A DNA stretch of 64,000 nucleotides from Linnemannia elongata (GCA_036320915.1 JAXBDG010000001.1:4734001-4798000), one strand, 5' to 3'; positions 21,001 through 33,284 are shown, counted from the stretch's first letter. Made by a program: numbers and translations. The notes: generated from the letters alone by a model not told the origin.

Positions 21001-24000
21001 CAAATACAAACAATAGTAAAATGCCAATCCTTACCAGAGATGACAGTCTCACGCTCCTCCCACTGGACAGTACGCTTCCGAACTACACCGATCTTCTCCA
21101 AAGCGCTGTAGGCAGCATGTCCAGCTCCAGAGGCAGCGCGGTGGACGACACCAACAACGAGAGCTCCAGCTCCAATGGCTAGGGCACCCACGCCTGAAAC
21201 AGCACGGCGGAACCATGAGGACTCCTCAACGATCTCGTAGTTCTTGTCTTCAAAAGTGGGGCGCTCTGTAAAAAGTATATTGATAATGACCGTTGGGTAG
21301 ACGTTAATGTATGGAACCAATTACATTCTTAAATAAAAGGTGTGGTGATCGAAAACGTACCAGAGACAGAGAATTTGCGCTCCTCCGACCGAACACCGAA
21401 CGACTTGCGGGGTTCATCTTGCGTAATACGTTTGAGTGAATCATCCAATAGGTATTCTTGAGCATCCTCAAACTCGTCATCACTTGATACGCTCCCATCT
21501 GATTCGTCATCCAACAAGGTATTCCTTTCCAAATTATTCGCCAGAAAGTTGGTAGAGGTGAACGATGACTCTGGATCGAGTGCATTAGATATGCCAAAAG
21601 CCATTATGTGCTGTGTGTATTGATATGGCGATGGTGTTAACGATGGTGAAGGAGGGTTGTTTTGTTTGCGTTGGTCGTTGGTAGCTGAGTATTCCTGAAG
21701 GAGATTCGTATGTTGATTGTTGGTTTGCGACATGCTGCGTGGTCTCGTTTCCACCCGTTCATTCTCCCACTTGTTGATAGTTGGTACAGGTTTAGCCATT
21801 TGGAGGGAGCGAAAGTATTCCAACAGGGACCGGTGTATGAAGCTGTGTAGATTCTCAACGCAGGTCAAGGGACTGGACTGTCGTAAAAGCGTGATCTCCT
21901 CGTCTGGCCCAAAGAAATTGGCCTTCCAGGTCTTCTTGTCATCCCTGTGCACATATCTGACAGCTGAATTTCCTGCTTGTTCCTTGTAGATGGCTTTTGC
22001 TAGGTTCTGTAAAAAATCTATAGCAATTTGGTTGAAGCCTGCATCGTTTAACTCGTTTAGCTTGGCCGCGGTCGCCTCATTGTGGTTCATGGACAACAGT
22101 CGACGTCTGTTGAGTTCCAGCCATTCGTCGATAAAGATCCCGTATAACTTTGGTCGGGTCATTTTTGCGATGGTCGATGGGTCGAGGTCGTCCTTGAAAG
22201 CCACTGGTAATGACCTAAGCGATAGGTGCAACAGAAATGGATTCGTCACAAGTGCCAGAAGGTTCGGAATCCTTGTCAGCTTGTCCATGTATTCTGCGGT
22301 ACTCCAGACGGTTTGAAGGCCCAACGCTGTGTGTAACTCTGTGTCTCGCACAAACTGATCGACATAGTCTTGGATCTGGCCCTCAGAAAACGGGACGATA
22401 ACGGCTTGTTGAAAGAGATGGAGTGTTGACGGACCGTATCGATCGACAGGGAAGGGCTGAGGTTGAAAAAGATGAAGGCGATTAGCGCTAGGATGGGTGG
22501 ACCTGCAACTAATAATCAGCTTGGTGTTCCATTGGCCATGTTGGTTCAACATATTGGTCATGTGCAGATTGAAATTCGGCCGACTCTCGTCGTAAGAATC
22601 GCAGATGATGATGAATTGCCGGTCCCGCTTCAATTCCTGAATGTCGTTGTTTGTGAAGTTGAGTGTTTTGAGTTGTTCGGATATCAATTCCTTCTCTGGA
22701 TTTCGAATGGCTGGTAGGGAGATAAAAAGAGGGATCGGGCTGCCCTGCTTGTAGTCCTTTATAAGAACGTACTCCAGGTGTCTGTTGAAAGTTGTTTTGC
22801 CGGATCCAGAATCGCCCAGGATCAAGAATACTTGTCGATTGCTCTTAAGAAATTCCTTGACCTTGTCCATCAACGGAAATCGCTCGTCGGATGCCGTGAG
22901 ATGGGCCTTGGCATATGGTGGGATGTATGCTGCTTGTTGATACGCCTCAAGTCGATGTGCCATGAATCGGTGCAAATCGTATTCCAAAGAAGGCGCCTTG
23001 AGGGCCTTGACCAGAAGAGATCGACCTGGAGTTGGCAAGCGAGTAATCAACGGATACGGCTCTGCACTATCGTCGCCATTCTCTCGTCTCGAATCCTGCG
23101 ATAAAGACTTGAAATGAATCTGGATAGTTTTCTCCCCACTCATAGAAATGCGGAGAAGAATGCTGCGGATGGCCTCCTTGACACTGGAGTTCGTTGTCCA
23201 TTCCGAATCGCTCCTGAGCAGATCCTCAAGAAAGTAAACGGCCTGCAAACGGATATCCATGTCCCAGATCGGATCTATAGCTATCTCTCCAAGCAGCTGG
23301 CAGATACCCCACTGGAACTCCTGCAAGCGGCAGCAAGGGGCTTCGTAGACGATACGCCTAAACTCGGCAAGCCGACCCTCGTTAATAAGCACACGGGCGC
23401 CTTGGAGAGCAGGATACCAGGCTCGCTTATTTCCAGTTCGGAATCCTTCCAAAAGACTGTCCACGACACCTTCTCCAGCCTCCCGCGCTGTTCTGACACC
23501 TGCAATAATAGTTTCGGTGGCATCTCGAATTTGTCCGGCCACCTCGCCCAACTCGCGGAGTCCATTAAAGAGGCCCTCGACGTCCAGCTTGAAAGCACCG
23601 GCCACACTCAAGCTCGCCATGACCAGCCCTCCACCAACTCGAACAGCCATGTCCAAGGGAGACTCGTCATCTCCTATATATTGCAGGGCTTGCCATGCAC
23701 ATGTGGACTGGTACTTAAGGCAGAGATCAGGGCTGTCCTTCAATCCAGCAAGAACCTTCAAGAGCGGCGTATGATCTTCTCTGCGACGCAGATCCTTGAT
23801 GTTGCCTTGCACCATCTTATCAAGAACCCGAGAGATTGCAATCGCCAGTAGGTAGATGGGTTCCGATGCTGGCTTCTTGGTGTCACCGGGCTGCATATAA
23901 GTATCCTCCAGACGCTTGCGAAGGACCCTCAGAATCCTGACCAGATCATCGTCGATGAGGTAGCTAGGTGGAGCCGATTCCAGAAAGTAAACCACTCCTA

Positions 24001-25099
24001 TCAGGACTGCCGATTCCAGCAGTGGCTCCTGCTCGAGTTGTTTAATGAGTGATGACAAAACGCCTCGATAGACCTGACGGTCAAGGACAGATCCCAGGAG
24101 GACGACCTCAGCAATGGACTGCGCATCCTTGTAATTGGACTCGAGAAACTGGAAAGCCACTTGAGCAGTGAGTCGGCAGAGACGATCCTGCTCAATCGGA
24201 TCCTTCGAGCTGGCTCTCATCCACAGTAGATCTGTCCCTTCAAGATCCATCGCCTGTGTGCTGTCTTCAACAGTTCTGGATAAAGCCGACATAGATGACG
24301 ATTGCGGCATTTTCTTGGTCAGCAGCTGCAACAGATGACTAGCGAACGCAAGCTGAAGGGTTGAATCGAAGCATTTGTTCAGTTCAGGTAGCGGAGTACG
24401 GAAGAAGGGCGGGGCAACATTGTCGGAGAAAGGCCTGGCAACATTGTCGGAGAAAGGCCTGGCAACATTGTCGAAGAAAGTCGGGTTTAAAGGCTGTTGG
24501 AGTAAATTGAATTCGAAACGGGTATCTGAGGCTGAAGAAGAGCTGATGATCGCTGTTTGGCGGACTGCCTTGGTAGCGTTATACCCCGGAGATTCTGTTG
24601 TATCTTGTCGATGTGCTGCTGTATCTGGTTGAGTTGCTGCATACTGTCGAGGTACGGCTGACATGCCTCGTTCAAGGATCATCGTGTTTTCGTCTTGGCC
24701 CGAGTCATCAATGATAAGTTCGTCCGGGACAAAGCGGCCAACGGGCTTCGAGGTCCCTGTTTGCTCAACCAGATTAGTGGCAACATCATAGATCGGATTG
24801 CGTTTCTTGCCAAACGAGTGGAAAACAGTCCTTATGGAAAAACGATGTTTCTCGGGTGTGGTGATCTCAGTCATCTCAGCACCGGAGGTAGGGCGGTCCA
24901 AGTGTTTGGGTTGCTCGACATGCGCGGCGGCAATAGCACTGCGAACGCTGTAGTTCTCTGCAGAGGTTATGAGCTGCGTGAAATAATGTCTTCCTGAAGG
25001 TTTTTTTTCCGGATTGGTCATTTCGTCTGGTCCAAGAAATAAACAAATTGTTAGTAATTCAATAAACCTTTCTTTTTTTTGATGTTGTAGAATAGGCAT
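18007..25099 (-). CDS. NACHT STAND protein with tandem WGR-containing exon modules, about 2,204 aa
   Basis: Six exons: 25099-21361, 21265-21035, 20941-20114, 20020-19115, 19021-18635, 18530-18007. All introns are phase 1 and the sum is 2,205 codons with stop. Exon 1 holds a long alpha-helical N-terminal region, a NACHT NTPase (P-loop GDSGSGKTTF near residue 760, Walker B FIIICDSYDE near 830) and a helical domain ending FIHRSLLEYF. Exons 2-5 are repeats of one module: acidic YET.ET.EE.EEI.EETEA start, SSWFRK, a Gly/Ala hydrophobic segment (VGAGAIAVGAETLAVGAVHD), and in exons 3 and 4 a WGR domain (YYVYYRWGETDYKLDGPYE). Exon 6 is a unique 174-residue end. STAND proteins are nucleotide-driven switches in self/non-self recognition. 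An alternative start lies at 25021 (MTNPEKK). Function is inferred from domains. Confidence 0.85.
24410..24480 (-). repeat. In-frame 24-27 bp tandem repeat inside NACHT exon 1
   Basis: About three copies of a unit encoding the motif FSDNVARP (SDNVARPFSDNVAPPF), in the linker ahead of the helical region. Length variation here would keep the frame. Confidence 0.75.
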
Positions 25100-26397
25100 T
25101 TAAATTGGTAGACATAATCAAGATGATATACCTTGTGGGGCAATTGGCCAACTCAATGAACTGTGGACGAAAATGAGACCTGAAGCAAAAGAGGGTTCAC
25201 TTTCAGCCAATAGAAAATGACAAGCGTCTATTTACAAGAAAGAGGCGTAGCAGTTGGCTAAGGAATGTAAGTAGACTGTATGGTTGCTGTGGGCACCCTA
25301 GTCTTTCTAAAGTGAAGCTGCTATATTCCTATAGACTAAAACTACATGAACGGAGTATACACGGCTACTTACCACTGAGGTGCTCAAGCAAGACAGTGCT
25401 CCTTTGTGGAACAGGTATGTTTGTGGTGTAAAATTTGATGCTGCTGATACTGTCGTCAGAAGTAAAATTTAATGAGAAGGCGAAGGAAGAACGGATGATT
25501 CTCTTTCCAGACGATTGAAGGAGAAGAGATGGGATGAAGATGCCAATTGAGAATGGAATGCTTGATGCATTACCTCTGTCTCATCCGTCCCCATCTTCCA
25601 AACATACAAAGATTACGTCCTCAACCCTTAAGAGCACATGGAACTGTGCAGCATTGTTTACCATGCAACAAGTGAAAGGCTGTCTGCGCCATAGGAAAAA
25701 AGGCATCATGCGCTCCCTCCCGTGCATAAGAAAGCGTTTGTTTATGAGATGTGACCGTCTGAAGTCAACTTGGACGGGAGGGAAGTTGAGCGTTCCATGT
25801 ATCATGTAAGCAAGGTGTAGAGTTCTGGTACTAAACATATCGACGGCTGCGACAAGTAAAATGAACTGCAAAAGTTACACAGCATGCTGATGTAAAGTAC
25901 TGGACTCGATAAAAAAAAAAGCAGACGACTATACCTATGCGTCTAACAAAAAAGACTAGAAAGTGCCCTCGCGGATCTTGATCGTTGTTAACAATTTCTC
26001 GTATAGACAAACTATTGTGTAGATGTTCCTACATCTGGCCAGGCTCCGCGAAATATTTTTTATTTGAAATTCCATAGGCCTTAATCCATGTGGTGCGCTG
26101 AAGCGAGAGAAAGTGTTGGCGGCATTCAACCCTCTTAAGCCAAGTAGTATAGAAGAAGCGTGCTCGAGATCAGAAGGAACAACACTTTTCTTTCTGATAA
26201 CCCGAGCAGGTATGCACAATGCTGTTCGTGTTCCTAGCAGTATGATTTAGACTGTTTCAACGTAACACTTCTTAACATAAGGCACCTTTCTTTTTGATAA
26301 CCTGAGCAGACTATAGAGTGATTGTCTTTTACCTGCTTGCGTCTTAGAGACCTATATATACACACACATACAATTCTCGTCTGCTGTTATCTGAACT
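25100..26397. other. Upstream region of the NACHT gene
   Basis: About 1.3 kb with no supported gene. A short direct repeat (TTTCTTTTTGATAACC type) occurs near 26188 and 26287. Open frames on both strands have no family signature. An upstream non-coding exon of the NACHT gene may lie here, but no clear signal decides it. Confidence 0.45.
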
Positions 26398-26649
26398 ATG
26401 CCCGCTGGTCCCGATGACACGCCCCGTCTGATGAGGTTGTAGGAAGGGATTACTATCTTCCCTCGCTCGCCTTCTTCCTCGTCAAGTCACCCTGACATGC
26501 CTGGCTCTGTTCCTGACCCCTCGGCCAACCAAGGAGGGCTCCCCTATAGAACTCCACATCTAGTTCTTCACTTGGCACATGTCTCTAGCTTGACTGGGAG
26601 ATTTATGTTTCTTTCTTTCAATTTCCTTGGCCACATGCCTACATTGTAA
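26398..26649 (+). pseudogene. Possible small coding remnant
   Basis: A TATATATA motif near 26350 is followed about 45 bp later by an ATG opening MPAGPDDTPRLMRL, a stop, and then an in-frame open stretch (EGITIFPRSPSSSSSHPD to GRFMFLSFNFLGHMPTL) ending at 26649. Composition is protein-like but the family is not recognised. Confidence 0.25.
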
Positions 26650-26891
26650 TAGAATAGTCCTTTGTTACTTTTTATTTTCTCCATTTTCCACCGTTAGTTT
26701 TGTCATTTGCTTGTTGCCATTTTGGCTTGCCATTCAACATTTTTAAACAATAGGGGTCGTCAAACCACGGTCAAATCAAAAATATATCCGCCGCACATTT
26801 GCGTATTTGACATCGCTTTGTCAACTGCGCAGACCTCCTTTTACGAAAATGAGTACGCACAAACCTACGACCCTCAGCGTCTCTCTAATCT

Positions 26892-27671
26892 TCTCTCTAC
26901 TAAAACAAATTCGGTGCACGCAGTCACTTAGAGCGTCAAGTGACTTAGTTCGCTGTCACTTAGAGAGTCAAATGACTTAGGTCGCCGTCACAATTTCGAT
27001 AAATCACTTGACCATTTTTTTGATAAATCACCTGGCCTGGCAACATGGGGGGAGGGAGAGAGGGTTGATAGCCTGCTTCAGGGACAATCTGGGAGAATTT
27101 GTTTGCTTTTCTTCTTTTCTCTCCTGTAACTGTACAATACTGCCTTTTGCATTCAGTGTCAAAGCAAGGAAGGAAAGCACAAATGTAACAAACAAAACAA
27201 ACATTGTCTATCACAGTACATTAACGCTCGAAACATTGAGACAGAGGTGATAGAAATGGGAGCGGGTACAGTGGTACAGAAAAGATGAAGAGCGGGTACA
27301 AAAGAAAAGGAATTGAAGGAAGGGCGAAGAAAGAACAAAATAAGAGAAAGAAAGAAGAGGGATAAGAGTAGTGTTTTCTCATCGAATATTCAACCCAATA
27401 ATTATTCAATTTGACTTCGGGTCTCGCACGGACTCAAATATTCGATCAGAAACACTGCTAAGAGCTAAAGTAAAAAAGGAAAAGGCACATTTCCCACCGA
27501 CACAAGGTGTTCAGGTGTTCAGGTGTTCAGCCACGCAGATCGCGACTGCAATCTTAGAGCCCCTTCCTCATTTTCAGGCTATCCATTCAAAATACTGAGA
27601 CTGGGGCGAAACGGTGCCTTTAATGCTTCGCCGTCTCCCTCCGCGAGCGGACGCTGCGGGCACTAAGCTAG
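26892..27671 (+). mobile_element. Helitron-like unit H1
   Basis: It starts TCTCTCTACTAAAAC and ends with a GC-rich hairpin (CCGCGAGCG-GA-CGCTGCGG) followed by GCACTAAGCTAG and then T. A 5' TC, and a 3' hairpin followed by CTRR-T, are Helitron hallmarks. Its 5' 150 bp (AGTCACTTAGAGCGTCAAGT) and 3' 250 bp match unit H2. No Rep or helicase is encoded, so it would be non-autonomous. Confidence 0.6.
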
Positions 27672-28763
27672 TCTCTCTAATAAAACAAAATCGTTGCGCG
27701 CAGTCACTTAGAGCGTCAAGTGACTTAGTTCGCTGTCACAATTTCGATAAATCACTTGACCTCATTTGACACTTGACCTTTGGATAAATCACCTGGCCTG
27801 GCAACAAGAAGAGGAGGAGGGTTGGTTGACAGCCTGGAAGTGGATAGGCTGTTTTTTGCACTTTGATCGTTCGTTGGCTCGAGTGCACTCTCTACCTTCT
27901 CGCGTTTCAGTGCTTCATTGCTTCAGGGATACAGGGACAATTTGTTTGCTTTTCTTTTTTCTATTGTAGTGTGTTTTCTTTACTTTGCACACAGTATCGA
28001 TCAATCTCTCTAATAAAACAATCAATCTCTCTTCTCTCTAATCTCTCTAATAAAACAATCAATCTCTCTTCTCTCTAATAAAACAAAATCAGGACAAAGC
28101 AAAAAGAACAAAAGTAGCAAACATTATTCATCACAGTACCAGAGATGTCGCACTAGCACACGCTATGACAGCAAGGTACCAAGCTGACTATTGCCACCCA
28201 AAAAATCACCACCAGAAAAAAAAAAAAAAAAAAAAAAAAAAAGTGTGATGGCCCAACGCTCAGAACATTAAAGCAGAGGAGATGGTAAGGAAGCGGGTAC
28301 AGGGAAGCGGGTACAGGGAAGCGGGTACAGGGAAGCGGGTACAGGGAAGCGGGTACAGTGATACAGAGGGCAAAAAAAGAACAAAATGAGAGAAAAAAAA
28401 GAAAGAAGAGGGATAAGAGTAGTGTTTTCTGATCGAATATTCGACCCCGTTAGAGTCCACTGGAAAAGTCGAGTGCAATAATTATTTGAATTGAACGTTG
28501 GGTCTCGCACGGACTGAAATATTCGATGAGAAAGACTGCTAAGAGCTAAAGTAAAAAAGGAAAGGCCACATTTCCCACCGACACACAAGGTGTCAGGTGT
28601 TCAGCCACGCAGATCGCGACTGCAATCTTAGAGCCCCTTCCTCATTTTCAGGCTATCCATTCAAAATACTGATACTGGGGCGAAACGGTGCCTTTAATGC
28701 TTCGCCGTCTCCCTCCCCGTCTCCTTCTCCCTCCGCGAGCGGACGCTGCGGGCACTAAGCTAG
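27672..28763 (+). mobile_element. Helitron-like unit H2
   Basis: It starts (TCTCTCTAATAAAAC) directly after the CTAG end of H1 and ends with the same hairpin and CACTAAGCTAG. Inside are additional broken copies of the 5' end (28010-28090), a 37-bp A tract near 28210 and a 15-bp tandem repeat. Coding capacity is absent. Confidence 0.6.
28285..28352. repeat. 15-16 bp tandem repeat
   Basis: Five copies of GAAGCGGGTACAGGG inside Helitron-like unit H2; a single diverged copy lies at the equivalent place in H1 near 27260-27300. Confidence 0.85.
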
Positions 28764-30787
28764 TCCAATATAACAAAATCGTTGCAGGTCACCTGATTTA
28801 CGATTTAGAGTTAGTTCGCAGTCACGGTAACTACTGTTACAAAAAGATGTGGTGGCTAGGCAGTGGCGGCGAGGCTTTAGATTAGCAGTCATTCCTAGCA
28901 GACTAGTATTAGTAGTGCGCCGAGCTCTTTCGTCTGCTCCTTGTCCTTTTACACAAGAGCAGAATTGACAAGAGTCTCGTTGGCGCCCTGCAGGTACTTA
29001 ACCCTTCCCCCATCAATATTATTAATACAAGGTCCTTTTACACAAGAGCAGAATTGACAAGAGTCTCGTTGGCGCCCTGCAGTCGTGTATTATTTTAGGA
29101 TCCCACTATTACTACGCTACCACAACCCCTCCATCCCCCCCCGTACCAATTGAGGACTTAACAGCGGTCCTATCACTCTGGCCAGGACCTCTCCCCTGAG
29201 TAACACTACCTACCTGTCCGTTTCTTCCTTTTTCGGATTTAAACTTTGACGTTCCAAAAAAACCTACCCGTCCGTGGTGTCCGTTATTTTACAGCCACAA
29301 GTCGTGGTAGGCTCAACTAATGGTTTGTTGTTCATACGACTATGAATAATGACTATATGATGAAGAGCATCTATGATGACAAGGAGCACCTATGATCATG
29401 AAGTGATGAAGAGCATCCTTTTCAAACAATCAAATCAAAAAAATAAAAATAGGGCGCCTTTCTCTCTTCTCTTCCCTACTCTTTCTTTCCCATGTTGCAT
29501 AGTAGTTTCTGTCCATTCTCTTTTCCTTATTCTTCATTATCATTAAGGGCACTAATCGTCGTCGTCGGCCTCCTATATATTCTCATAGGGATCAATAAAG
29601 ACCGGAACCTACTTTGTCACTATCCTTTTCCCAGCTGTTTATTTCACACTTCCTGTCTCTTCTCTCATATTTTTCTTCCTCTGCAACATTCCGATCATAC
29701 CTCATACCTGTTGCCAACATGCCTCCCACTCGCACTCGCCGTGTCCCCCTTAGATCTACCTTCCCCGCCGCCGCCGCCAATGTCGATGTCACTCCTCTTG
29801 CGAACTTTGCTGGGTACAAACAAACCAAGGCGAATAACTCAAAAAGGTTGCGGCTAAGTCGGTCAGATCCTCTTCTCCCTCTGCCAGGCATATTACCGCC
29901 AACAAATCCAATGCCATCTCTGTCACCACTGCCATTCCTTTCTCCTCTACCTGTCTTTCTTGATGACCAAGCTAATAGTAGTGGTACAAGTGAGGCTAGA
30001 GCCTCCCCACAGGCGGATGAACTTAATAGTACCGGTTGGAGCAAGGTGGTGAAGGTGAAGGCAAAGCATATAGCTTAAGATACTATCACATCGCGGCCTA
30101 CCCCTGCTATTCCTCCTCTCCTGCCTCGCTTTCCACCAAGCGCACTATCACCACCACCACCAAGCCCAATGCCACCTCTCCCTCTTCATTCTCCTTTTCT
30201 CCTCGCCTTATCAGATGCTCCAAGTGTCGGGGAAACAATCGCCAATGGCCACAAGTCGTCTCCGTTGCTACTGTACAGGAAAACAACAGCACTATCAACA
30301 ACCACTGATCAATTAATCAGCCGTTGTTTAGCTCGAGTGTATTTTCCGTCTTGCGCTCCAAGAGTATTCGCTTGCTTTTCTTTGGCGAGGGGGAACTGAA
30401 CAGAAGGCGAAGAAATAACAGGGTGAGGAAAGGAGAGAAGAGAGATAAGAGCCAAGGTAAGAAGGAAAAGTCCAAAAAAAAAAATCCCTCTTATTATTCA
30501 TATAAGCCTAGAGAACAAAGACATGCAGCACAGACATAGAAAGGTCAAAGCAAAGATCAGGGCACACAGCGTGTATGTGGTGCCTGAAAGGGATCGAAAT
30601 CAGAGAAAATAAAGTAACATTTGTTTATAGCCATCCCAATGCAAAGTTGTACCAGCCACACAGATTGTGGCAATACAGAGTCCTTCAGCTATCCAACTAT
30701 TGTGTCGGGCGAATGGACACCTCCAATGCTCCCCCCTTTTAGTTTTTTTCACCTCCCTCCGCGAGCGAAGCCGCGGGCACTAGCTAG
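28764..30787 (+). mobile_element. Helitron-like unit H3
   Basis: It begins TCCAATATAACAAAATCG directly after the CTAG of H2 and ends with hairpin CCGCG-AGCGAAGC-CGCGG followed by GCACTAGCTAG and T. The ends resemble H1 and H2 but are more diverged. The middle is different: it holds a 50-bp direct repeat (28937-28990 and 29030-29083) and a small open frame that may be captured host sequence. Confidence 0.5.
29719..30078 (+). CDS. Small ORF inside Helitron-like unit H3, 119 aa
   Basis: The frame opens MPPTRTRRVPLRSTFPAAAA and continues with VTPLANFAGYKQTKANNSK, a basic start followed by Pro/Leu-rich sequence. The context around the ATG (CCAACATGCC) is good for translation. There is no recognised domain. 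Helitrons often capture host gene pieces, so this may be the 5' end of a cellular gene. Whether it is expressed is unknown. Confidence 0.35.
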   Translation: MPPTRTRRVPLRSTFPAAAANVDVTPLANFAGYKQTKANNSKRLRLSRSDPLLPLPGILPPTNPMPSLSPLPFLSPLPVFLDDQANSSGTSEARASPQADELNSTGWSKVVKVKAKHIA

Positions 30788-31345
30788 TATTTCACAAAAA
30801 CACGTTGCGTGTTTGGCAATGGCAACAAACTCCTAACGGAATAAAAATAAACTCGCACATTTTTCAAAGAGGGAGTCAAACACCACCTCACCTTCTTTTC
30901 TTACCACCAATTGAACATACCCTCATCAACTTCACCATGGCTGCTGCCAAGAACAACAAGCCCAAATCCAAGTCCTCGTTGGCGATTAGAAATATTGGGC
31001 ATGGTTTATGGTTGTATGATATAGAGGGCAAGAAAGAGGAGAGACGACAAGAGGGCAAGAGGAGAGACGAGTAAGAAAGAACAATGGTAATAACGCACAA
31101 GAAGTAGTGGACAGAATGGAAAAAAAAAGAAATCAACGTTTGTGTGAAAAAAGAAAATCCCTAAAAACGTCCCAAAAAGAGGCCCTACCGTCCACTCATT
31201 TGACAAAATGCGCCGGCGTATTTGTTTTGAGTACGTGAAATTCGATGCGCAAAAGAAATACGAAAATACGTATCCCCCATATGCGTGTATTGAAATACGC
31301 TCAGTCCCTTTTCACGCCGCTCGACATGAGGTTTGACGACCCCTA

Positions 31346-32056
31346 ATAGTGGCGTTTGCAACAATATACATACCTACCTGACATTTGACCCTTTTATTCT
31401 TTCTTGCAATTTCCGTCTTTTCTCAAAATAAGGCAATAAAAAGACTACATTCACCTGCCAATAAGATACATATTATCATGATTAATTACACCGCTTTTTT
31501 TAAAAAAATAATACATAATACATACAATACAATAGAACAAAAAAACACCCCAAGAGTGCCACGTAGAGTTGCCCGTGCGTGGAGACGGATATATACAGGT
31601 TGTCGTTATTTCCTTGTGCTCATTAATAGTAAGGAAAAATGCCGGCCTAATGGGAAACTGAAGTCGGGTGGACTTGATGGGTGTTGTACCGTCGTCATTT
31701 TTCGTAGGAGGAATGCGGGGATTCGGTGCGGAATGGATGATCCATGATTTTTGCAGAAGGGTGCCATTGAAAAACCTTCTCTACTCGGTAACACGTTGGC
31801 CATGTCAACGACAAAGGATTGCTTTAAGTACATGCAGCGCGGTCAGTTTCCACGTCCTTGCAGCCCTCTCCCTCGGTCTGATGGTAGACAGTGTCAGGCA
31901 TAGGGTGAGATCGGTGTGTCGTTGTGAAATAAGAAAGGGACCCGTATCAAATCAAAGACGACTCATTTTGTTATAGATGTCGTTGTCTTGGCAATGAAAG
32001 AGGGTGGCAATTATTCTCCGCAACTGACATCGGAGTGTGAAAACAAACGAAAAACG

Positions 32057-32088
<32 letters not shown>

Positions 32089-32404
32089 GTTTGTGCTACC
32101 AAAGGGAAAGGACAGATGAAGAGAAGGAGAGAAAAAGAGGAGACAAAGGAAAGCAAAGAAAAGGGTGGTGCTACGTAAAAGAATGAAAAACAAAATAGAG
32201 ACGACGATGCTCATCGAACAGTTACGCTGAAATGGCCACTTCATTGTGCCTATAGCTGCGTTTCTTTACAAAATAGGCTATGCTATTGCCTGCCCAGCAT
32301 TAAGACCGGAACAGTGCTCAAATTAGACAACTGCCCGTTCATTTTGGTTGAAAGGCGCAATAATTTTGTTTATTATCCAGCATAAAAGAAAAATGAACAG
32401 AAAC
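31346..32404. other. Gene-less stretch
   Basis: About 1 kb with a long A tract (32056-32086) and AT-rich DNA. Open frames exist on both strands but give no recognisable protein. At 32345 there is a short inverted match to the TTTCAACCAAAATGA motif that accompanies R1 repeats. Confidence 0.45.
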
Positions 32405-32945
32405 TCTTTCACTACCAAAACTTCAGTCTGGAAGATGCCAACTTCTTTTTCCTCTTTTCGGAGGCTTTGGCCACCTCCTCATCTTCGTCGATGAGTTTCT
32501 GCATTCCTGCCAGACTGGCCTTTGCCGCATCACTTCCAAATTTAGCAGCTTTAACGAACCACTCCTAGGCCTTCGAGTAGTCCTTTGGGACGCCTTGACC
32601 GTGAAGATACATGGTGCCTATCTCGTACTGGGCATCAGAATTATTATGGTTCGCCGGCAATTGTTATGTCTTCTCTTACTTTGCGTGTGAATACAATAGC
32701 AATTGAAGTACGTACGGGATCAATTCAGCGTCTTTCATGAAAGGAACAACTGTCCCCTCATGACGGACATAGAGTGCACTGGTGAAGACGACAAGGATAT
32801 CGTCCCAAAGGATAAAGTTCTCCCGGTCGCGGGGTTCGAAAGGCAGTTGAAGTTAACTATTGGCGTAGGCGTTATGGCGGGGGTGTCGAGGTTGTTTACT
32901 CACAGGTCGCACGGCCTGGACTAAGGGTTGGGTGTTTACCATCGT
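32405..32945 (-). pseudogene. Sel1-repeat pseudogene F (internal deletion)
   Basis: Exon 1 sequence (32945-32712, start MVNTQPLVQAVRPVS) runs into intron sequence with the usual GTACGTACTTCAATTG. Near 32655 it jumps to the last Sel1 repeat (AQYEIGTMYLHGQGVPKDYS) and the lysine-rich tail of paralogue B type (SSRLKFW). All repeats between are deleted. There is also a one-base loss after VRPVSK and a TAG in the final repeat. Confidence 0.8.
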
Positions 32946-33284
32946 TGTGAATGTGGCCTTAATGTGGCGCTAGATGCAAAAGGGTGTTGGTGGTTCTTGA
33001 TGGTGATGAGGATGAATGGAAACGAAAACGACAAAAAAAGAAAAAAACAAAGAGATGACAAACTATTGTGCGTTTCAACCAAAATGATGTAAAAAATTAA
33101 CCACTAATCCAGCTGTGAGCGGGGTTTGCATGGGTGTAGAACAAAAATGTTGACCTGAATAGCTGGCTAATCGGGGTTTAGTGGCCAAAACAAAACATTT
33201 TATGTGAAATGCCCAATACCATGGAGTTTTCTTTAAGGTTGAAAAAAGGAGAAAAAAGAAAACACATGGCTGTGGCTGAATCCT

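Larger units (their letters stand above)
26753..31343. mobile_element. 4.6-kb element with 14-bp TIRs and TA duplication
   Basis: The left end reads GGGGTCGTCAAACC and the right end is its exact inverse. TA dinucleotides flank both sides (26751-26752 and 31344-31345), as expected for a TA-targeting cut-and-paste transposon. Subterminal DNA on both sides carries CGTATTT-type motifs. No transposase was recognised; most of the inside is taken up by three Helitron-like units. It is probably a non-autonomous element that was invaded. Confidence 0.65.

Noticed and set aside
31385..32244. Frames near the 30-bp A tract
   Set aside because: No conserved motif and poor composition; probably non-coding.
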